A stretch of DNA of 64,000 nucleotides from contig JALGPY010000035.1 of the NCBI GenBank assembly GCA_023055425.1, positions 1,913,501-1,977,500 on the forward strand, read 5' to 3'. Both the position numbers and the translations under genes were made by a program. Positions 55,591 through 64,000 of this stretch are shown in pieces (positions within the stretch are counted from its first letter, which is position 1; the number at the start of each line of letters is the position of its first letter). This DNA is from Linanthus parryae (taxonomy: Eukaryota > Streptophyta > Magnoliopsida > Ericales > Polemoniaceae). The notes under the pieces are model-generated. The model had not been told where the DNA came from, did no database searches, and was given only the letters and a program-made list of their open reading frames with translations.

Positions 55591-57290
55591 CCAGTCTGAT
55601 TCTTGTAAAGCTTCTTTCACAGTTTTTGGTTCTACAAGAGAAATAAAAGCATTAAAAGCAAATAAGTTCTCCAAATGTGATCTAGTTTGTGTACTAGTTG
55701 TTGGATCTGATATGATATTATCAGTTTGATGGGATGAGAGATATTTGAATCTCTTTCTTGGAGACCATGGTTCAGGTTCTCCATAGATCTTCTCTGTTCT
55801 TGAAGTAGTGGCTTTGTCACTTGAATCCTTCTGATCATCTTTTTCGAGGCTTTGAGTTTTACTCTCAAGGCCTTGAGCACCATTTTCAAGGTCTTGAAAA
55901 TGTCTTCTATTCTCTTCTGAGCCTTTCTTGAATCCTAGTTGATTCTCAGTCTCTTCCTCTGATTCATGCTTGTTCGAATTCAATTCTGCAAAGCTTTCAC
56001 TCAAAGAACCATCATAGCTTTCATAAAAAATAACATGAATGCTCTCTTCAACCAATTTGGTTCTTTTATTGTAAACTCTATAAGCTTTGCTATTCAAAGA
56101 GTAACCAAGAAATATACCTTCATCACTTCTTGCATAAAACTTACCAAGATTGTCTTTTCCATTTTTAAGGATTAAACAAGTACATCCAAAGGGTCTGAAG
56201 TAAGAAATGTTTGGCTTCCTCATTTTGTATATTTCATAGGGGGTCTTCTTCAGAACATGTCTGATCAAGCACCTTTTCAAAATATAGTTTGCTGTACTCA
56301 CAGCTTCTGCCCAATAATGTTTTGGCAGCTTGTTCTCAAGAAGCATTGTTCTTGGCATATCTTCAAGAGTCCTGTTCTTTCTTTCAACAATACCATTTTG
56401 TTGAGGAGTTCTTGGAGCAGTAAAGTTGTGAGAAATACCATGCTTATCGAAGAATAAATGAAATTCTAACTGATCAAATTCTCTACCATGATCACTTCTG
56501 ATTGAAGTCATAGGTAGGTTTTTCAAGTTTCGAAGTACTCTGCAAAGCTTTGAAAATTTAGAGAGTGCTGCAGATTTTTCTTTGAGAAACATAACCCAAG
56601 TATATCTAAGAAAATCATCTACAACAAATAACATATACCTTTTACCTTGTGGAGTTGGAGTCCTCATAGGACCATATAGATCCATATGAAGTAATTCAAT
56701 ACGTCTAGTTGTACTTACAAACTTCTTTGGCTTGAAGGACATTCTAGTCTGCTTGATTTGAGCACAGCCTTTTCAAATTTCATCTTCTTTGAACTTGATG
56801 GATGGTAATCCTCTTACCAAGTCTTTGGAAATCAACTTGTTCAAGGTATGCAAACTGATATGACCAAGTTTCCTGTGCCAAAGCTTTGAATCCTCTTTCA
56901 AGGCCTTGAGACACTTCAAACTTTCACCTGCAACTTTGTTAGTCTAAAAAGTATAAACATTGTTTGATCTAGAGGCTGTGAGAATGCAATCTCCTGGTTT
57001 CTCATTTTGAACCACACACTTCTCTTTATCAAAGATAACTTTGTTGCCGTTATCACAAAGGTGAGATACACTAAGCAAGCTAAATTTCAAACCTTCAACC
57101 AGATACACATAAAAATAGAGTTTTCAGAATTTGTACAAAATTTTCCAAGACCAAGAATATTGCATTTGCCTTTGTCACCAAGTGTTATTGAACCTTCTGA
57201 TTGCTCCTTTAGTTCTGAGAATAGAGATCTCTTTCCACTCATATGTCTTGAGCAACCACTGTCCATGAATCACTTTTGTTCTTTGATATT
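55591..57290 (-). pseudogene. Protease end and integrase (element F)
   Basis: The protease site near 57270 has MDSGCSRHMSG with the preceding Trp changed to a stop. The integrase zinc region (about 56870-56760) is frame-broken at a Cys-rich part. The core is intact in 56742-55228: LLHMDLYGPM (Asp), IRSDHGREFD (Asp), NGIVERKNRT (Glu). FGCTCLILKNGKDNLGKF and FLGYSLNSKAYRVYNKRT follow. The IN-RT linker includes ALRVKLKASKK-type sequence coded by the palindromic repeat in another frame. Confidence 0.9.
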
Positions 57291-59164
57291 GGTGACAACC
57301 TGCAAACACCAAGCTCTTCCGTACCCAGCTGTTAGACCAATTGTGGAATTTGGATTCATATTCAGGATCAACCATGTTAGGTGGTCTAACCCCTTTAGGA
57401 ACCAAAATCTGCTTAACTTGTCCTTTGAGTTGAAAAGGAAAAGCGTTCCTCATTATGTAAGGGTCTCGTCTTCTAAAAGGACAAGTCATCTTAACACGGC
57501 CAGTTTTGCAGCAGTAATGACATGTAGGAGAAGTTATGTTTCTAGCTTTCACAAATCTGGTATTGTTTCTTCTTGGAAAGGTTGGATTGAATCCAATACC
57601 AGCTTGGTGAACAGACTGTGAACTTCCTCCAAGAATCAAGTTCAACTTTTGTTATGATCCATAAAGCTTAACTTTGAAAAATTCAGATTCTTGAAGTTTA
57701 TCAGTAAGAGTAATATTTTGTTTCTCTAAATCATCAACATGATGTCTTAGATTAACAAGGCTGTCACTCACTTAGGAGTTTTCAGTGACTACTTCCTTGA
57801 CTTGTGTTTTCAAAGCTTTGAAACTGATTTTCAAGGCCTTGAAATCACTGTCAGTTTTCTTCTGAGAGATTTCAAGATTCTGATTAAGGCAAACAAGTTG
57901 TAAGTTTTCTTTTGCTTGCTTATGAACTTTTTCTTTCAAAAGTCCGATCCATTTCAGATAATATTCCTCAATTAGAAGCATTGTTCTGAGATATTCTGAA
58001 AGAGCTTCTTTTGGTTTTGAAATTAGACAATTTACCATTACCTCAATGTTCTTTTCAGAAGTTTCATCATGCTAGGCCATGAAGCATAGGTTGGCATGTT
58101 CTTCCTCTGATTCAGATTCACTAGAGCTATCTGAATCACTCAATGAAGCTATCATGGCTTTCTTTCTTCTGTCATGATCTTTCTTTTGAGAGTTCCTGTT
58201 CTTTTTGTGTGGACAGTCTCTTATCAAGTGTCCTGCATCACCACACTCAAAGCAGTTAATAACTTTTAACTTGTTCTGTGAAGAGGACTTACCTTTTTAG
58301 TCCTTGCTGCTGGATGACCTATGCCTTTCTCTGTTGAAATCTTTGTTTCCAAAGTTTTTCTTCATTTTGATAATCCTTTTCAAGGCTTCGGAAATTAAGG
58401 CAATTGGATCTTCATCATCACCATCCTTAGTCTCAAGGATTTGTGTTGTCTCATTTTCTTTGGCTTTGAGAGCTAACTTTTTGACACCATCTGGGAGTTC
58501 TCCATCAACTTCAGTCATAGATATCTCATGTGTCAGGAGCTTAGGTCATCAAATTGTTAAGTTGAGAAATTCTGAGCTTCCTCAAAGGCTGTGGTTTTTG
58601 GTTCCTATTTTGAATTTGGAAGACTTCTGAGAATCTTCCTCACCTTTTCTTCATTGGAAAAATGTTTTCCCAGTGAGTCAAGGTTGTTAACAATATTAGT
58701 GAATCTCTTGAACATGTCTCTGATGGACTCATCTGCATTCATCTTGAACAGCTCATATTGTCTGAGATAAATGTTGATCTTGGTTTGCTTGACTTGAATG
58801 GTTCCTTCAAAGGTAACCACAAGTTTAGCCCAGATTTCTTTAGCAGTTGTGAATCCGGAGATCCTGTTGAATTCATCTGTACTCAAAGCACAATACAAAA
58901 TGTTAATAGCCTTGTAGTTCGTGGAGAATTTCTCTAATTCAAAAGAGGAGAGAGAGAGTCTTCTGTTTTGGGAGTTCTGATCCCATCTTTCTCTGTGTAG
59001 AAAGTATGAGGTCCATTTTGGATAATGGTCCAAAGCTCTAGATCTTGATCAATGATGAACATTTTCATGAGAGCTTTCCAGTTAGCAAAATTTTCTCCAC
59101 ATACTAGAGGAGGTCTATTAACAGCTCTTCCCTGTGAGAAACCACCATCACCTGCAGTACTCAT
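57175..59164 (-). pseudogene. gag (element F)
   Basis: Start MSTAGDGGFSQGRAVNRPPL at 59164 (an in-frame ATG also stands two codons earlier, at 59170). Then GENFANWKALMKMFIIDQDL, a frameshift at about 58940, and the conserved Gag region: SGFTTAKEIWAKLVVTFEGT, QYELFKMNADESIRDMFKRF. A first zinc knuckle CFECGDAGHLIRDC is intact at about 58250; the second reads CHYCCKTGRVKMTC with its His changed to Arg. A repeat-coded FKALKISFKALK segment lies at about 57820-57860. The last frame ends about 57175, overlapping the protease region. Confidence 0.9.
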
Positions 59165-59200
59165 GATCACCAGATGGTTAAATCTTATACAGTGATATAA

Positions 59201-59212
59201 GCTCTAATACAA
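59201..59212 (-). promoter_or_regulatory. Decayed PBS of element F
   Basis: Minus strand TTGTATTAGAGC, two changes from TGGTATCAGAGC, in the right place beside the 5' LTR. Confidence 0.75.
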
Positions 59213-59214
59213 AT

Positions 59215-60472
59215 TGAAAGTGTGAGTACGCAGATGTATAAGCAGCTAAGATACTCTAGAAAGGGGGGGGGGTAGAATAGAGTATGCCAACTTTTGGCAA
59301 AAGGTTCTAGGAAGATGAAACTTGTGCAAACAATGAAGTTCAAGGCCTTGAAAGCTAGTTCAAGCCTTTGAAGTAGATGCAGAAAGTATAGAGCAAGTAT
59401 GCATTTTTCAAGGCCTTGAAAACAGGTTCAAACCCTTGAAAAATAAACAGTTTATGTGTTCTCCAAAAGCTATGAAAGTAAATGAAATGAAAATGTAGAA
59501 GACAAGTGATTTATAGAGTTCAATCCACTTGGACCTAAGTCTCTATCTCTGGGATTAGATCCCAGCAGGATTTTCAACTCAATTCTTATTAATCAAAAGC
59601 TAAGCCCTAGAACTCAAGCCCAGAGAGTTCCCTTACTATGTTACATCTTGTGGTTTTCCCTAACCTGTCTAGTACCTTATCTAGCTAACTGATTAACTAA
59701 GAATTCTCTATTGTTCACTTTGAAAAATCCTTGAGAATAGATGTAGAAATAATACAGAAATGATCTACCAATATAGCTCAATACAGAAGAACACTTAGGA
59801 GTAGAAAACTGCAGTGAAAATGCAGTGAACTTCTGTGAATGGATTGGAAGAATGAAGAACTTCTTTGATGCTTGTCAATCCAGAATTCTTTCTCTATTTT
59901 TGCCCGTTTAGTGTTGTCTCCACTGATTTCAGCAACAACCTTCCTATTTTATAGGCAACAGAGTTTGACTGCTTTGACATCTTCTCCAACGGTTGGATGA
60001 TCACAATCTTCAGAAATATTGTTGTAATATTTAACTTAAACACCAAGATAAGCTGTCATATACGTCTGATTTATCACAGGATTAAAGTGTCCAAGTATAT
60101 CCAAATCTGCAGCAATTTTGTTTAGGAAATAATCCTGCAAGACTTATAAACAAAATTTCCTGCATTATCATGGTCAAACAAGTGATATATTAAGATTAAA
60201 AACAAGTTATAACAATTTGTCCTTCATCAACTAATAGAAGAGAATCAAACATCTGAAAGAGAGAGAGTAAATCAATCCAGAGAGTTTGTAGAAAACTCCC
60301 TCTGAGAATGTGCATACAGGTTCAAGCAGTTTCAAGGCTTTGAATCCAGTTTCAAGGCCTTGAAAATAGTTTAAGCTAAACTATTTTCAAGCCTCTGAGA
60401 CTGATTCAAGCCTTTGAAAGCTGGTTCAAGGCCTTGAAAGCTATTTCAAGTCTTGCACAACGTGATCTTTCA
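59215..60472 (-). repeat. 5' LTR of element F
   Basis: 1258 bp; plus strand TGAAAGTGTGAG...GATCTTTCA. Five or more palindrome-type motifs lie at 60330-60455 and others at 59338-59445. Confidence 0.93.
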
Positions 60473-60477
60473 AGGTT
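60473..60477. repeat. TSD of element F, right copy
   Basis: AGGTT, as at 50438-50442. Confidence 0.93.
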
Positions 60478-62260
60478 GTTTATGGTGGAATTGGGTAGCG
60501 GCAGCTTGTCTCTTCTTTTGCCAATTGCTTGAGCTTCATCACATCCGAAGTTCACTTTTGTCCTCGTTGCACGCTACTGACCCTCCGGTACCTGAAAACA
60601 CACAACTACAAGATACCGGGCATAAAATGTGGTATAAATAGCTCAAGTAAAATAGAAAACGCCCAGACTATCAAGTAAGCACAATAAGCTCTAACTCACA
60701 AATATCTCAATATCATGGCATATTTCTCATGTATTGTACTCGAAGTCACGCAAAACGATAAGATCTCAAGTGTAAATACAACACTCTAAACAAAGTTATC
60801 AAATACCCCCACACTACCTTTTTGCGTGTCCCGAGCAAATTCTCATTCAAATTCCTCACACTATGATTTTCAATCCACCGAATTGCATACATTTTACTAG
60901 CCATGTGACACAAACAACGCACCCACACGACTATGAAATCTACATTCTCTATACAATGCAACTCGATTATTTCACAATGCAAACATTTAAACAACACAAC
61001 TTTTTTTCTTTTTCTTTAGAGATTGGGTAATCTCGCTATCACTAAACAAAATCATCAAGCTCTCACGAGTCTTTTTCGAAATTTCACAACCAATAGCAAG
61101 AAATTTGAGATAGAATTATCCTACGCACAAGTTCACTAAGGGTTCCCCAAACATCCACCATAATCAAACCAAGATTCGGGCACGTCCTTTAGCTCATAGG
61201 GTGTAGGCATCCTAAATCCTATAGTAGTCTTTCGTCGCCAAGTCATTTGAGGTTTTCAGACCCTCTTAGACATTATTGAATGCAAATCGTCCCAGTGATG
61301 GGAGCCACAACTCGTGTAATACAGCTTGAATATAATTTTTCTTGGAAGCTCTAATTGTATTGAATCCAAATTCGTGAACGGAGGCACATTAAGTTGTTCA
61401 CCGTATCTAGTCCAAGAGAAGATTTTCGATTCATTTTTATTATTATTCTCTTCTAATTTTTTCAACCGTGCATTTGTAGCAACTAAGTGTGGGCTTTTTC
61501 GGTTAACTCTTGAAACCGCCTTAAGGGATGGTGGTGTACACTCCATAACTTCACTTAGGCTAAAGCAGCGTACCACATGGAACCAACTCAACACGTAGGT
61601 CCACCCCAGATTTACAAGAGACCACAAGTTTCCACCGAAAACAGACTATTCCTATCGTACGACTGAATCCTCCTAGCACACTAAAAGAACAAAAGGTATG
61701 CCCTTATCTACTTTCAACTTTTCCCTAAATATCCGGGACTTCCTTTCTTCAACAGGTGCGCAAGATACTAAAAATTAAGGTTTTCTTACTACGGCGCTTC
61801 CTATTCTCAAGGAGTCTTCCACTGAACTCTCTTCGGTTTCTAGGTTCATCAATTGCCCATAACTCAAATTTTATTTTTTTTTCTGATTTTTCACTTTTCT
61901 TATTGTTTCAATTTGTTTTTTTTTTTCATATTTTCCTAACTCTATATGCCTTTGGCCAACTAGACTAATCCAAACATTTGGGTAGGGGAACTCAATAATT
62001 TAAAAGTGCAAACAATGCAGAAATTAAAATTTTACCACAATACGACAATATAATGAATACGAAACTGACTACCACTACAACACTATACTAACACAAACTA
62101 CATGTAACTAGGCGATGAAGACATACATGGATAGTGAAAATAGACACAAATCCCCCTACACTTAAGCGTCTTGTTTTCCTCAACAAATTTAGAGATAAAT
62201 TAAGAGTTCTCCTCTCTTAAATGTGCAGACGGTGGATCTACTCATATAGTTCAGAAAGCA
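60478..62260 (-). other. Interior of G, middle
   Basis: No domain-bearing frame. On the minus strand a GTGTGGGGGTATTTGA-like segment (about 60805-60820) is reminiscent of interiors of other plant LARD-type elements (memory, not searched). The frames 61627-61256 and 61326-61598 overlap on opposite strands and look like chance. Confidence 0.45.
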
Positions 62261-62267
62261 GGAACTA

Positions 62268-62312
<45 letters not shown>
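62268..62312. repeat. (GA)n microsatellite
   Basis: About 45 bp of GA dinucleotides with two interruptions (AAAGAC). Confidence 0.95.
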
Positions 62313-62624
62313 ATACCCGTGGTACCCAGACCTACATGGGCAACGTATCTGCGAAACTAAAAAAAGAAGGGGTCCATTGGACCGTTTCCAGTTTCCGAAG
62401 AAACACTACTGATGGAGCTCACCTGAGCAATCCCCAAGCTACAACATGTTACAATGTAGCTTCCTTAAGGTTGCATGTGCCTCGCCTGCCGGGGTAGACT
62501 GCTCCATGCTGAATATAATGCATGAAAAATCCCCAACTCTCAAGATTCTCCATGTGGGTCACATGTGCCATAGCACACGGGGGTAGATTCTTCTGTATCA
62601 CTACCTGCAAAACATGACAACTCA

Positions 62625-63093
62625 TCAGTCTCTCGCTCCCTGACCTCTCAAAATCAGGTATGGAGAACTTAAATAAAAAGAAAACAGATAATATCCCACT
62701 CTACATTGGCTTCCAAGAAGCGCTTGTAATTTAGGTCGATGGACCGACCCGGTTACCTCATCTGAAAAGGTAAGGGGAGGTAGATTTATCCCTCCACTTC
62801 TTCTTCTTCCACCATCTCTTCTCCAAAACTCGAAGTGCACTCTTGTGCTGTGCGGATGGTGGCGAATTATGGAAGCTAACTCCTTTCATCTTGAAAATTT
62901 TCTTCTTGATCAAATTCCATGAAGTACTAATGGGCTCAAATCCATCCTGCTCCATAAAGTTATCCCATTAGTACCTCTCTTGTTCCATATGCTTTTCTAG
63001 TGACCCATGCAATTCACCCCCAAACTTGTTGGTTTCAAATTACTTGACTATGACACGTATATCATCATCAAAATGACCCATAGAACAAGACTT
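62625..63093 (-). other. Interior of G with short overlapping frames
   Basis: Frames 62955-62758 and 62840-62625 are Lys/Arg-rich but lack a motif. A continuation of the upstream ORF in broken form is possible. Confidence 0.3.
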
Positions 63094-63805
63094 TTAAAAC
63101 TCAATTGCACTGAGCAAAAGTGTTTCATCAGCTTCATCATCATCATAAGCACACCATAGGCTTCCAATGTCCGTGTCTTCCCATTCATGCCAAGGATGTG
63201 AGAGCACCTGCAGTTTCGGCTCGCAATACGGTAGGTCCTCCCATCTTCGGCACACAGGTCCACCCCGGTCTAAATGAGATTCCGAGTCCTCATAAATTGA
63301 AGATTCCACCAATGATTCCTGGAAACTACAGTCTTTGCTCGTCTCAGGTATCTCTTCTTCCACTTGTGGCGGTAATGACAAATGTTCAATTTTAGGCTCA
63401 CTGTCATGTGGCAAGGGCTCTTCTTGTGGCTCTTGAATACTTGATTCCCCTGTCACTGACAGTTTCTCTATCCGTTCCTTTATCCTCTTCATCATCTCCC
63501 TGACGTATTCCATACATATGGCTTAATCTTCTTGTGGAACTTGTTTAACCACAGAACAAAAATTTGGATCACACCTGGATGTCCTCCATAATACTGCGTT
63601 GTTCTGCCATAATCGCTGGTGAGTCTTCCTGGTGATGATGAAGGTGTGGTGGATCAAAAATGCATGCGTCTTTATAATTGTGATCCTTCTTGCATTTATA
63701 GCACCATATCCTTGAGCAGTCATCTGTGTGCCAAAATATGCATCTAGCACAATAGTAGGGGTAATCCAAGATCCCCTCATAATTATCCTCGATTTTCATG
63801 CTCAA
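63094..63805 (-). pseudogene. Small ORFs near the 5' end of G, Cys/His-rich then acidic
   Basis: 63805-63569 reads YPYYCARCIFWHTDDCSRIW, then CYKCKKDHNYKDACIF: CxxC pairs spaced like a zinc-binding module. After a break, 63513-63094 reads MEYVREMMKRIKERIEKLSV (helical, basic) and then a long Glu/Asp/Pro-rich tail. The position directly inside the PBS is where gag would be, so this may be a degenerate gag or a LARD-specific ORF. I do not recognise a family. Confidence 0.4.
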
Positions 63806-63945
63806 TGCGTCTCCCGCTTCATGTGTTCCTAAAAAAACAATCTCACAACATACCCATGAAGCACAGAGATAGAAACAAAATAAAACAAAACTAAAAGAAA
63901 AGAAAAGTACTCTAAACTAACTCCTAACTAAATAATTTACCGCTG

Positions 63946-63963
63946 TCTCCCGAAACGGCGCCA
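63946..63963 (-). promoter_or_regulatory. PBS of element G, tRNA-Asp type
   Basis: Minus strand TGGCGCCGTTTCGGGAGA, close to TGGCGCCGTTGCCGGGGA, the complement of the plant tRNA-Asp 3' end used by many gypsy-group elements. It lies six bases from the LTR terminus. Confidence 0.8.
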
Positions 63964-63969
63964 AAAACT

Positions 63970-64000
63970 TGACACAATTTCTTAACGCGTATGCGCAAGT
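63970..64000 (-). repeat. 5' LTR of element G, first 31 bp
   Basis: TGACACAATTTCTTAACGCG matches the LTR tip at 48557 with a few changes; the rest lies beyond the window. Confidence 0.8.

Larger units (their letters stand above)
50443..60472 (-). mobile_element. Element F: SIRE/Maximus-type Ty1/copia, inserted in G
   Basis: 10.03 kb, perfect AGGTT TSDs, minus strand. Same layout as B (gag, PR, IN, RT, RNase H, third ORF), with the palindromic repeats in matching places. Its IN-RT frame of 504 codons is the longest in the window. PBS and LTR tips have point changes (left LTR tip TT for TG). Confidence 0.93.
48557..64000 (-). mobile_element. Element G: large LTR element, LARD-like, split by F, cut by the window end
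   Basis: Its left LTR begins TGACGCGATTTCTTAATGAG (48557). The same terminus, TGACACAATTTCTTAACGCG, starts at 63970 and runs out of the window. On the minus strand a PBS of tRNA-Asp type follows that right LTR, so 63970 onward is the 5' LTR and 48557 the 3' LTR. The interior (about 49800-50442 and 60473-63963) has only short frames and no gag-pol domain I recognise, as in large retrotransposon derivatives. Left flank is TGGAT; the right flank is outside. Confidence 0.7.

Noticed and set aside
57007..57621. 204-codon plus-strand frame in F
   Set aside because: Antisense of gag/protease; the minus strand has the zinc knuckle and DSG motif.
1..64000. Endogenous pararetrovirus or true virus insertion
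   Set aside because: All RT-bearing sequences have LTRs and integrase cores of copia or gypsy type; no movement-protein or coat-protein motif was seen.

Overview
This is nuclear DNA of a flowering plant, most likely a eudicot (inference from the element families and base composition). No complete ordinary cellular gene is visible. Almost the whole window is LTR retrotransposons, several inserted inside one another, and most open frames are fragments or shadows of gag-pol genes. Element boundaries below come from TG...CA termini, primer-binding sites (PBS), polypurine tracts (PPT) and target-site duplications (TSD) read in the sequence.

Layout. 1-1126: end of an LTR-like sequence. 1127-4316: element A, 3' part of a SIRE/Maximus-type Ty1/copia element (+). 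4320-33741: element E, a Tat-lineage Ty3/gypsy element (-), about 10.6 kb of its own sequence. E carries an antisense plant-mobile-domain ORF and an array of small hairpins, and is split by two later insertions: element C (11533-20206, +, Angela/BARE-type copia, TSD CTGTC/CTATC) and element B (22117-32284, +, SIRE-type copia, TSD ACATG). 33825-42329: element D, a second Angela-type copy (+, TSD CTTAT). 42330-44877: the only stretch that looks like former genic DNA, interrupted by a 464-bp hAT-type MITE (TSD TAGCAAAG). 44878-46860: element H, a short non-coding LTR element (-). 46999-47990: a hAT-like end and a Tork-like copia RNase H fragment. 48557 to beyond the window end: element G (-), a large element with a tRNA-Asp-type PBS and only small ORFs (LARD-like). 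G is split by element F (50443-60472, -, SIRE-type copia, TSD AGGTT).

How the parts relate. Each autonomous-type element once encoded Gag, protease (PR), integrase (IN), reverse transcriptase (RT) and RNase H. SIRE copies add a third ORF after pol, and E adds an antisense ORF. All coding regions seen here carry stops, frameshifts or active-site changes, so none looks able to move on its own. Insertion order from nesting: E before B and C; G before F.

Most worth a second look: (1) a dispersed 16-bp palindrome, TTTCAAGGCCTTGAAA, repeated in matching places through all three SIRE copies, in LTRs and inside coding sequence; (2) a leader hairpin followed by a palindrome, kept with covariation between the two Angela copies, resembling a packaging/dimerization signal; (3) the hairpin array between the convergent ORFs of E; (4) duplicated ABRE/G-box motifs and 31-bp TATA modules in the E LTR; (5) a tRNA-like module inside the hAT MITE.
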